From NCBI RefSeq assembly GCF_036518555.1, contig NZ_DATDMY010000115.1, positions 1-5,098 on the forward strand: DNA of 5,098 nt. Reading direction: 5' to 3'. Shown piece after piece: positions 1-5,098 of the stretch. The stretch comes from Dokdonella_A sp036518555 (GTDB lineage Bacteria; Pseudomonadota; Gammaproteobacteria; Xanthomonadales; Rhodanobacteraceae). A program made the translations under genes and the position numbers. The notes below the pieces were generated by a model, which had not been told where the DNA came from, did no database searches, and saw nothing but the letters and a program-made list of their open reading frames with translations. Position 1 is the first letter of the stretch; every line of letters begins with the position of its first letter.

Positions 1-3
1 CGC

Positions 4-1371
4 TCACAGGCGAACCACGCGCACCTTGCGTCCCTTCACGCCGCGCGCACGCAGGCGCTCGAGCGCCTTGCCCGCGTCGGCGCGGCGGATCGCGACGTAC
101 GAGCGCGTCGGGAACACGTCGATCTTGCCGACCGCATCGCCCGCGAGGCCGGCGTCGCCGGTCAGCGCGCCGAGGATGTCGCCGGGGCGCATCTTGTCGG
201 TGCGGCCCGCGTCCAGGCGCAACGTCGCCATCGCCGCGTGCAGGTCGTCCACTTTGGCGACTGCGCGGATCGCGCTCCAGTGCAGCGGCGCGTCGCGCGA
301 TGCTTCGAGCGCCTTCGCGCGCTGCATTTCGCGCGGCGCGACGAGGTTGAGCGCGAGGCCCTTCGCACCCGCGCGCGCGGTGCGGCCGATGCGGTGCCGG
401 TAGGTGTCGCCGTCGTGCGGCAGTTCGTAGTTGATGACCGCGGCGAGGTCCTTGATGTCGAGGCCGCGCGCGGCGACGTCGCTCGCGACGAGCACGCTGC
501 AGCTGCGGTTGGCGAAGCGCACGAGCACCTCGTCGCGGTCGCGCTGTTCGATGTCGCCGTGCAGCGCGAGCGCGTCGATGCCCGCGCGGCCGAGCGCCTC
601 GACCACGTCGTCGACGTCGCGGCGCGTGTTGCAGAACACGACGCTCGATTCCGGCCGGAACTGCGCGAGCACCGCCGCGAGCGCGGCCGGTTTGCGCGCG
701 AGCTCCGCTTCGAACCAGCGTTCGTCGATCTCCGGCTGCTCGCCGGCGCCCTCGATCGTCACCTCGAAAGGGTCGCGCAGGAACTCATGGCCGATGCGGC
801 GGATGTCCTCGGGGAACGTCGCCGAGAACAGCAGGCCCTGGCGTTTGGGCGGCAGGTGCTTGACGATCTCGCGGATCGCGGGCTCGAAACCCATGTCGAG
901 CATGCGGTCCGCCTCGTCGAGCACGAGCGTGCGGATCTTCGCGAGCGGCAACGCCTGCCGCTCGATCATCTCCTGCACGCGCCCGGGCGTGCCGACGATC
1001 ACGTGCGAATCCTTGCGCAGCGACGCGAGCTGCGGCCCGACCGGGATGCCGCCGGTCAGCAGCTGCACCTTGAGGTTGGGGATCGTCGCCGCGAGCTTGC
1101 GGATCTCGCGCGCGACCTGGTCGGCGAGTTCGCGCGTCGGGCACAGCACGAGCGCCTGCGGCTTGACGAATGCGGGGTCGAGCCGATGCAGCAGGCCGAG
1201 CCCGAACGCGACGGTCTTGCCGCTGCCGGTCGGCGCCTGCGCGACGACGTCGCGCCCGCCGATGAGCGCGGGCAGCGTCGCCGCCTGCACGGGCGTCATG
1301 TCGGCATAGCCGAGCGTCTCGAGCGAGCGGTGCAGGGCGGGGGGGAGGGGAATCGAGGAGAAGGAAGGCAT
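4..1371 (-). CDS. dbpA: ATP-dependent RNA helicase DbpA (DEAD-box, 23S rRNA-specific)
   Basis: A 455-residue DEAD-box helicase. In E. coli, DbpA unwinds RNA next to hairpin 92 of 23S rRNA during late 50S subunit assembly in the cytoplasm. Visible motifs in order: Q motif region around residues 4-29 (GYADMTPVQ), motif I APTGSGKT 46-53, Ia PTRELA 78-83, Ib TPGR 128-131, II DEAD 152-155, III SAT 183-185, IV VVFCNT 244-249, V around 296-306 (ARGLDI) and VI HRIGRTARAG 326-335. All catalytic motifs are intact. The C-terminal part from about residue 378 carries the DbpA RNA-binding domain signature (KMRPGDILGALTG), which separates it from RhlE, RhlB and SrmB. Length matches E. coli DbpA (about 457). 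I chose the ATG at 1371 because MPSFSSIPLPP aligns with the E. coli N-terminus and GAGAA lies 6 nt upstream; the frame stays open to a TTG at 1470, but those 33 residues have no family counterpart. It is transcribed divergently from the membrane-protein gene. Confidence 0.96.
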   Translation of the reverse strand: MPSFSSIPLPPALHRSLETLGYADMTPVQAATLPALIGGRDVVAQAPTGSGKTVAFGLGLLHRLDPAFVKPQALVLCPTRELADQVAREIRKLAATIPNLKVQLLTGGIPVGPQLASLRKDSHVIVGTPGRVQEMIERQALPLAKIRTLVLDEADRMLDMGFEPAIREIVKHLPPKRQGLLFSATFPEDIRRIGHEFLRDPFEVTIEGAGEQPEIDERWFEAELARKPAALAAVLAQFRPESSVVFCNTRRDVDDVVEALGRAGIDALALHGDIEQRDRDEVLVRFANRSCSVLVASDVAARGLDIKDLAAVINYELPHDGDTYRHRIGRTARAGAKGLALNLVAPREMQRAKALEASRDAPLHWSAIRAVAKVDDLHAAMATLRLDAGRTDKMRPGDILGALTGDAGLAGDAVGKIDVFPTRSYVAIRRADAGKALERLRARGVKGRKVRVVRL

Positions 1372-1529
1372 ACGCGATTCTCGCAGGTCGCGCGCGTCGT
1401 TGCGCGGTCGGCGGTTGACGCACGCCGTTCCGAGGACGATGGGGCGGGGCAAGGCGACCGGGACGGACAACGAGCAGCCCAGGCTTGCGGCTCACGTCGT
1501 GCCGAGATCGCGTGAAGTCACGCTCGCGC

Positions 1530-1540
1530 TAGTATACGTG
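1530..1540. promoter_or_regulatory. Possible -10 region(s) in the divergent intergenic gap
   Basis: The 213-nt gap between the starts of dbpA and the membrane-protein gene is GC-rich except for this patch (TAGTATACGTG). On the minus strand 1536-1531 reads TATACT, five of six matches to the sigma-70 -10 consensus, which would give dbpA a leader of roughly 150 nt. On the plus strand TAGTAT (1530-1535) or TATACG (1533-1538) could serve the membrane-protein gene. I found no good -35 hexamer at 16-18 nt on either strand, so this rests on the -10 likeness and position alone. Confidence 0.3.
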
Positions 1541-1584
1541 TACCGCAGCGACCGCATCGGGCGTCAGTCGCCGGAAGGCTATCC

Positions 1585-2229
1585 ATGAGACCCAACCCCA
1601 TTCGAGGATTTGAGGAACTTCTCATTGTTCTGACCCTCGGCGCGTTGCTGATGGTGTCGGCTGCCGACTTCCAACTCGCATTCCTGGCCCACGTGCTGCC
1701 GGGCGAGCTCGCGATCTTTCGTCGAATCGGCCATGGGGTTGTCTTGCTTCGAAATTTGATCAGCACATGGCCTGCCTTCGTCGCTGGTCTGCTGTGCGGA
1801 ATGACACTGCCCAGACGCGCGAAGCGGTACGCGTGTCTGGTAGCTGCCCCGATGGCCGTCGCGCCGTTGTTCAGCGGCATTGTTCCGATCACGGTTTCGT
1901 ATGCGGTCCTCACGATCGCATTCGCCTGGGCAGGCGCCATTACCGGCCTTCGGCTCAACCCCATCGCCCGAATCCCCGCAAGCGCAGTTCCAGACGATAC
2001 GTCACGGATATTGCTCGCTGGCCGCGCCCTTGCCAGTTCCGCGGTCGCGATCGCGACCCTTTGCGCCGCGGGACTCTTGCACAATGTCATCCTGGGTCGC
2101 ATCAAGGAACATACGATCTCGGCACTGGTATTCTTCTCCGCGATGCCCGCTGCCGCGGCCCTGGTTCGACGATGGGTCCGATCGCCGTTTGTCGAGCGGA
2201 ATGCCGGCCATTCATCGAGGTCGACGTGA
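1585..2229 (+). CDS. Unrecognised multi-pass membrane protein
   Basis: A 214-residue protein that I cannot assign to a family. It has about five or six hydrophobic stretches compatible with membrane helices, at roughly residues 11-35, 60-75, 82-101, 102-122, 147-170 and 176-194. Short basic segments lie between or beside them (RR at 46-47, RRAKR at 77-81, RR at 195-196), and the C-terminal tail is polar (RNAGHSSRST). No catalytic motif, metal ligand set or transporter signature is visible. The ATG at 1585 has GGAAGG 6 nt upstream (1573-1578), a good ribosome binding site. GC is clearly lower than in the flanking genes: about 60% for 1621-1680 and 55% for 1741-1800 by hand count, against about 77% for 3601-3660 in the kinase gene. 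Rare-type codons for a high-GC genome (AGA, CGA, GGA, ATT, CTT, GTT) cluster near the start. This suggests relaxed codon selection or recent acquisition. Coding status is supported by the ribosome binding site and consistent hydrophobicity; function is unknown. Confidence 0.75.
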   Translation: MRPNPIRGFEELLIVLTLGALLMVSAADFQLAFLAHVLPGELAIFRRIGHGVVLLRNLISTWPAFVAGLLCGMTLPRRAKRYACLVAAPMAVAPLFSGIVPITVSYAVLTIAFAWAGAITGLRLNPIARIPASAVPDDTSRILLAGRALASSAVAIATLCAAGLLHNVILGRIKEHTISALVFFSAMPAAAALVRRWVRSPFVERNAGHSSRST

Positions 2230-2261
2230 CCCTACGGTGCGGCCCGTTCTGACACCAGGCG

Positions 2262-2290
2262 TTGGCCGTCGGAAGAGCTCGACGTATGCG
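2262..2290 (+). promoter_or_regulatory. Weak sigma-70-like promoter candidate upstream of the exported-protein gene
   Basis: TTGGCC (2262-2267, four of six matches to the -35 consensus) is followed after exactly 17 nt by TATGCG (2285-2290, three of six matches to the -10 consensus). It points toward the gene starting at 2482 and would leave a leader of roughly 185 nt. The match is poor and could be chance. The rest of 2230-2481 shows nothing else promoter-like to me. Confidence 0.18.
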
Positions 2291-2318
2291 TATTCCACGG
2301 AGCGCAACGGCCCGCTCG

Positions 2319-2337
2319 ATCGCCCTGGCAGGGCGGT
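2319..2337. other. Short perfect GC hairpin, terminator-like but without a T tract
   Basis: CGCCCT (2321-2326) and AGGGCG (2330-2335) are exact inverted copies around a 3-nt loop. One wobble pair and one A-T pair extend the stem to 8 bp. It lies about 90 nt after the stop of the membrane-protein gene and upstream of the exported-protein gene, where a terminator would fit. It is followed by AGGCTCC and not by a run of T, so intrinsic termination is unlikely to be efficient. It may equally be a chance inverted repeat in GC-rich DNA. Confidence 0.3.
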
Positions 2338-2481
2338 AGGCTCCGACGGAACGAGGACAAGGCCGAAGCGTGTCCGTGAGCTGGCGCAACGAGCGGTCGC
2401 TACCGGTTCATCCGCCACGTCGGCGTCGCATCGCTTCGTGGGCTCGGCTCGACTCAGGCTTCTTCTACCCGGGAAACACTC

Positions 2482-2871
2482 ATGCGCACATGGTCAACTG
2501 TGATGGCAGTCCTGGCGTCCGCGGCATTCGCCGTCGCTGCGTTCGCGGCCACGCCAGGTTCGTTTCAGGTATCGGCAACCCTGTCCCATGCCGGCCAACC
2601 GTTTGCGGCGCCCTCTGCCGTCGTCCGAGCAGGCGAGCCTGCGAGCATCGAGGTCACGGGCGCGGACGGTTACACGCTCACCCTCACCGTCACGGACGTG
2701 GCTCCGGACGAGATCCGGGTCGTCGCTCGTCTCGACTCGGCGTACGGTTCAATGGAGCCGACCATCGTCGTTCGCCCGGGCCAGCCTGCCAGTGTGGCAG
2801 CGGGCGACGTGGGGCTGGAGCTCACGGTGCGCCGGGACGGCGCGGCACGGGCTATTGGTCTCGGCAAGTAG
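2482..2871 (+). CDS. Small exported protein with duplicated beta-type module, unrecognised
   Basis: A 129-residue protein with a typical Sec signal peptide: a short N-region (MRTWST), a hydrophobic core at about 7-19, and an AFA-A type signal peptidase I site near residues 22/23. There is no lipobox cysteine, so the mature product of about 107 residues should be released into the periplasm or outside. It contains no cysteine at all. The mature part alternates hydrophobic and polar residues as in beta strands. It holds two related segments: P44-V70 and P93-V116 share the pattern P-x-x-VVR-x-G-x-PAS-(I/V), followed by L-x-LTV. That suggests an internal duplication or two halves of one beta sandwich. 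I do not recognise a named family; no enzyme motif is visible. The ATG at 2482 has a modest ribosome binding site (GGGAAA, 2471-2476, 5 nt spacing). It follows the membrane-protein gene on the same strand by 252 nt, too far for clear operon membership, and converges on the kinase unit. Confidence 0.75.
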   Translation: MRTWSTVMAVLASAAFAVAAFAATPGSFQVSATLSHAGQPFAAPSAVVRAGEPASIEVTGADGYTLTLTVTDVAPDEIRVVARLDSAYGSMEPTIVVRPGQPASVAAGDVGLELTVRRDGAARAIGLGK

Positions 2872-3020
2872 CCGAGAGTTCGCGTTCGGATTCCGGAGAC
2901 GGGAACACCGGTTGGCGACGAACATCGGGGATGAAGGCAGTCACGGTTCACCTGACTACCTTCACCTTCCTGCGAAGCCGACACACGCGTCGTTCGACGA
3001 TCTCGCGTCGCGGATGGTGC

Positions 3021-3290
3021 CTACCGGTCTACCGGCCTGACCACGCCGATACCTTCGACGATGATCGTGAACATTTTCGGCCGCGGCGGATTGGGCACGA
3101 TCACGCCCTGGCCACCGAGCAGCACGCGCATCGACTTGATCGATTCGATGTCGATCTGAACGGCGCGCGTGACCTGCTTGGCCGTCGTCGGAGCGGATCG
3201 GGCGGTTCTCGCACCGCTCGCGACCTTCCTGGTTCGCGTCGACGTCGTTGCTGCGGTACGCGTCGATCGCACACGCTTTGCTGTTGCCAT
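3021..3290 (-). CDS. Small protein with Arg/Ser/Thr-rich basic tail, unrecognised
   Basis: An 89-residue protein in two distinct parts. Residues 1-42 are low-complexity and strongly basic: 11 Arg/Lys, no Asp or Glu, and 15 Ser/Thr, many directly next to Arg. Residues 43-89 are ordinary globular-looking sequence (for example IDIESIKSMRVLL and KMFTIIVEGIGVV), rich in Val/Ile with a Pro-rich turn (PNPPRP, 66-71). I cannot assign a family. The tail resembles disordered nucleic-acid-binding tails of histone-like proteins, but it lacks Lys-Pro-Ala repeats. The start is the ATG at 3290 because a perfect AGGAGG (3301-3296) lies 5 nt upstream, the strongest ribosome binding site in the window. A GTG at 3332 overlapping the kinase stop codon would add 14 residues but has no such site. 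It lies 38 nt after the kinase gene on the same strand, so co-transcription is likely. The strong ribosome binding site suggests it is made in excess over the kinase. Confidence 0.78.
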   Translation of the reverse strand: MATAKRVRSTRTAATTSTRTRKVASGARTARSAPTTAKQVTRAVQIDIESIKSMRVLLGGQGVIVPNPPRPKMFTIIVEGIGVVRPVDR

Positions 3291-3295
3291 GTCGT

Positions 3296-3301
3296 CCTCC
3301 T
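3296..3301 (-). promoter_or_regulatory. Strong Shine-Dalgarno site for the basic-tail protein
   Basis: On the minus strand this reads AGGAGG, a full match to the anti-Shine-Dalgarno core, 5 nt before the ATG at 3290. It decides the start of the small gene over the upstream in-frame GTG at 3332. Confidence 0.85.
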
Positions 3302-3328
3302 GTGGCTGCCCGACGGTGCGGGGTGGAA

Positions 3329-5098
3329 TCACGGATGTCGCTCGGACGTCCGTGCGGGAACGAGCAGGCCGAGGCGCTTGAACACGGCGTTGCTCGCGAT
3401 GAGGGGTTCGGCGATGCCGTTCGCGCGCGCGGTGGCGAGGCGCGCGCGCGCAGGCTCGAGGTCACCGAGTACGGCAAGGGTTTCGGCATTGAGCAGGGCG
3501 ACCTCGCCGGGTTCGGTGCCGAGCGCTTCGGCATTGCGCACGAGTTCGCGGGCCCTGGCAGCGTCGCCGAGTTCCGCCTGGTACAAGCCGAGCGCCGCCG
3601 TCGCGCGTGCATCGCGCGGTTGCGCCTCGAGGTAGCGCTGTGCGCGCGTCGCGGCCTCGCGGTATGCGGCGCGTGCCTGATCGGCCGTCGCCGGTTCCGC
3701 CTTGAGCGCCATCCCGAGATTGGCCCAGACCATGAAGTCGAGCGGATTGAGTTCGGCGGCTTGGCGTTGCAGCGTCGCGGCCGCGGCGTAGTCGCCGGCC
3801 TGGTACCTGAGCAGGCCGAGGTTGCTCAGCGCGGCATAGCCGGGCTCGAGGTCGACCGATCGCTGCAGCGCGCGCGCGGCTTCGGCGTTGTCGCCGGCTT
3901 CCATGCACAGCGCGCCGAACGTGCCCCAAAGGCCCGCATCGTCGGGCTTCAGCGCGACCGCCTCGCGGAACGAGGCGATCGCGTCGCGGATGTCGCCGTC
4001 GAGGTAGTGCTGGTAGCCGATCTCGGACCGCACGAACGCGTCCTCGGGGCTCGCGGCGAGCGCGGCGCGGAAGTGCTCCGTGGCGAGCTCGTGCCGGCGC
4101 TGGCTCGCGTACACCTTCGCCTGGCCGATCTCGGCCTGCGCGCGCAACGCGGGCGCGGCGACGGCGCGGTACGCCGCGAGCGCCTTGTCCGCTTCACCCT
4201 GCACGCGATAGAGGTCGCCGAGCGCGAGGGCGACTTCGGCCAGCGATGCATCCATCGTCAATGCGCGCTGGCACGCGATGCGTGCGTTGTCGTAGGCGTC
4301 GACGCTGTGCGCGTTCTCGAACTTGCGGATCTCCGCCTGGCAGATCCCGGCCTGCGCGCGTGCGAAACCGCTGTCCCTGCGCAGCGCCGATCCGAACAGG
4401 CCGATCGCGCGGTCCTCCACGCCGCTCGCGTTCGCCTCGCGCAGCACGTGCAGGCCGCGCAGGTAGTCGTCGAACGCGGCGACGTCGTGCGTCGGCGTCA
4501 GGCGTTTGGCCAGTGCCTCGCGTTCGCCGGGGATCACGCCGACGAGCGACTGCACGACGTCCTCGGCGATGCGGCTCTGCGTCTCGAACACGTCGGCGAG
4601 TTCGCGGTCGTAGGTGCGGCTCCACAGCGTGAAGCCGCTCGTCGTGTCCGACAGGCGCGCGCTGATGCGGATGCGCGCGCCCTGGCGGCGCACGCTCGCT
4701 TCGAGGATGGAGGCGACGCCGAGCCTGCGGCCGAGCGCGCGCGCGTCGCTCGCGCCTTCGCGCACCGCGGGCGACACCGAGGCGGCCACCTTGAGCCCGT
4801 CGACGCCCGCGAGCGCACTGCGCATCTCTTCGGCGAGGCCCTCGGCGAAGTAGCTGTCGCCTGCATCGCTGCTGAGGCTCGTGAACGGCAGCACCGCGAC
4901 CGACGGCGCGTCCTGGGCGGGCTTCACGGGCTCCGGCCTGCGCGGTCTTGCGGGCGCCGCTTGCGGGTCGGCCGCGCGGCGTAGCAGCTCGAGCTCGTTC
5001 CGCACGTCCTTCGCGGTCTGGATCCTCCTTTCCGGATCCTTCTCGAGACAGCGCTCGAGCACGCGCGCGAGGTCGCGCGGCAGGTCGGCGCGCAGGCT
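3329..5098 (-). CDS. Ser/Thr protein kinase with TolB-like domain and TPR array (partial, C-terminal part)
   Basis: The open frame runs off the right edge, so only the last 589 residues are seen. Visible residues 1-41 match the end of a Hanks-type kinase domain (subdomain XI): LPRDLARVLERCLEKDPERR, with the conserved Arg at 24/25, then the final helix. The ATP-binding and catalytic loops must lie beyond 5098. A Pro/Ala/Arg linker (about 42-65) leads to a TolB-like domain at about 66-188: SVAVLPF at 66-72, YFAEGLAEEM at 83-92, and the family-typical LWSRTYDRELADVF at 158-171. From about residue 206 to the end there are some eight or nine tetratricopeptide-type helix pairs, such as AIASFREAVALKPDD, a protein-protein interaction surface. 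No transmembrane segment separates kinase and TPR parts, so the visible portion appears cytoplasmic. Proteins of this layout are common in Lysobacterales, Acidobacteria and Myxococcota and usually have unknown substrates. The stop is TGA at 3331-3329; the small basic-tail gene follows after 38 nt. The kinase assignment rests on a short visible piece but fits the whole architecture. Confidence 0.88.
   Translation of the reverse strand, partial: SLRADLPRDLARVLERCLEKDPERRIQTAKDVRNELELLRRAADPQAAPARPRRPEPVKPAQDAPSVAVLPFTSLSSDAGDSYFAEGLAEEMRSALAGVDGLKVAASVSPAVREGASDARALGRRLGVASILEASVRRQGARIRISARLSDTTSGFTLWSRTYDRELADVFETQSRIAEDVVQSLVGVIPGEREALAKRLTPTHDVAAFDDYLRGLHVLREANASGVEDRAIGLFGSALRRDSGFARAQAGICQAEIRKFENAHSVDAYDNARIACQRALTMDASLAEVALALGDLYRVQGEADKALAAYRAVAAPALRAQAEIGQAKVYASQRRHELATEHFRAALAASPEDAFVRSEIGYQHYLDGDIRDAIASFREAVALKPDDAGLWGTFGALCMEAGDNAEAARALQRSVDLEPGYAALSNLGLLRYQAGDYAAAATLQRQAAELNPLDFMVWANLGMALKAEPATADQARAAYREAATRAQRYLEAQPRDARATAALGLYQAELGDAARARELVRNAEALGTEPGEVALLNAETLAVLGDLEPARARLATARANGIAEPLIASNAVFKRLGLLVPARTSERHP

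Noticed and set aside
1372..1470. N-terminal extension of dbpA to an in-frame TTG
   Set aside because: The extra 33 residues have no counterpart in DbpA proteins, and the ATG at 1371 has a suitable ribosome binding site and a family-like N-terminus.
238..1515. Long plus-strand open frame (425 codons) antisense to dbpA
   Set aside because: It is the mirror of a high-GC gene with strong third-position bias. The translation is Arg/Ala/Asp/Val-rich without domains, and the minus strand encodes a complete DEAD-box helicase.
2988..2999. CGTCG/CGACG inverted repeat in the convergent gap as a shared terminator
   Set aside because: The stem is only 4-5 bp with a tiny loop and there is no T tract on either side, so it is not a convincing terminator.
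3291..3332. GTG start at 3332 overlapping the kinase stop (GTGA) for the small basic-tail gene
   Set aside because: Translational coupling is conceivable, but the ATG at 3290 has a perfect AGGAGG at ideal spacing and the 14 added residues look unstructured.
2370..3635. Plus-strand open frame of 421 codons crossing the exported-protein gene and the small minus-strand gene
   Set aside because: It has no ribosome binding site and an Arg/Ser/Cys-rich product without domains, and it overlaps two better-supported genes in other frames.
3248..4984. Long plus-strand open frame (578 codons) antisense to the kinase-TPR gene
   Set aside because: Same cause: low stop frequency in GC-rich DNA. Its product has no recognisable domain, while the minus strand shows clear kinase, TolB-like and TPR features.
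5003..5031. AAAGGAGG inside the kinase gene (minus strand 5031-5024) as an internal start for a separate TolB-TPR protein
   Set aside because: The first in-frame start (GTG at 5005) is about 18 nt away, too far for efficient initiation. The sequence simply encodes conserved kinase residues (ERRIQ).

Overview
The window is high-GC bacterial DNA, about 75% GC in the densest coding stretches by hand count of sample lines. It most likely comes from a gamma- or betaproteobacterium. The Lysobacterales/Xanthomonadales order is my best guess, because the DbpA-type helicase has a complete E. coli-like C-terminal domain and because Ser/Thr kinase-TolB-like-TPR fusions are common there. The taxonomic call is an inference, not a proof. 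I see no rRNA, tRNA, CRISPR array, insertion sequence or attachment site.

Layout from left to right. (1) Positions 4-1371, minus strand: dbpA, an ATP-dependent DEAD-box RNA helicase for 50S ribosome assembly, complete. (2) Positions 1372-1584: a divergent intergenic region holding one AT-rich, partly palindromic promoter-like patch near 1530-1540. (3) Positions 1585-2229, plus strand: an unrecognised multi-pass membrane protein with visibly lower GC and atypical codons. (4) Positions 2230-2481: non-coding, with a short perfect GC hairpin and only a weak promoter candidate. (5) Positions 2482-2871, plus strand: a small exported protein with a signal peptide and an internally duplicated beta-type module, unrecognised. 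(6) Positions 2872-3020: a short convergent gap without a convincing terminator. (7) Positions 3021-3290, minus strand: a small protein with an Arg/Ser/Thr-rich basic tail and a hydrophobic C-terminal half, preceded by the best Shine-Dalgarno sequence in the window. (8) Positions 3329-5098, minus strand: the C-terminal part of a Ser/Thr protein kinase fused to a TolB-like domain and a long TPR array; its catalytic part lies beyond the right edge.

The kinase gene and the small basic-tail gene form a probable two-gene operon, and their relation is the most interesting functional question here. The two plus-strand genes in the middle look like lineage-specific accessory genes between two conserved minus-strand units. 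Nothing in the sequence ties the helicase to the kinase unit. I do not see a clear-cut new defence or mobile system.
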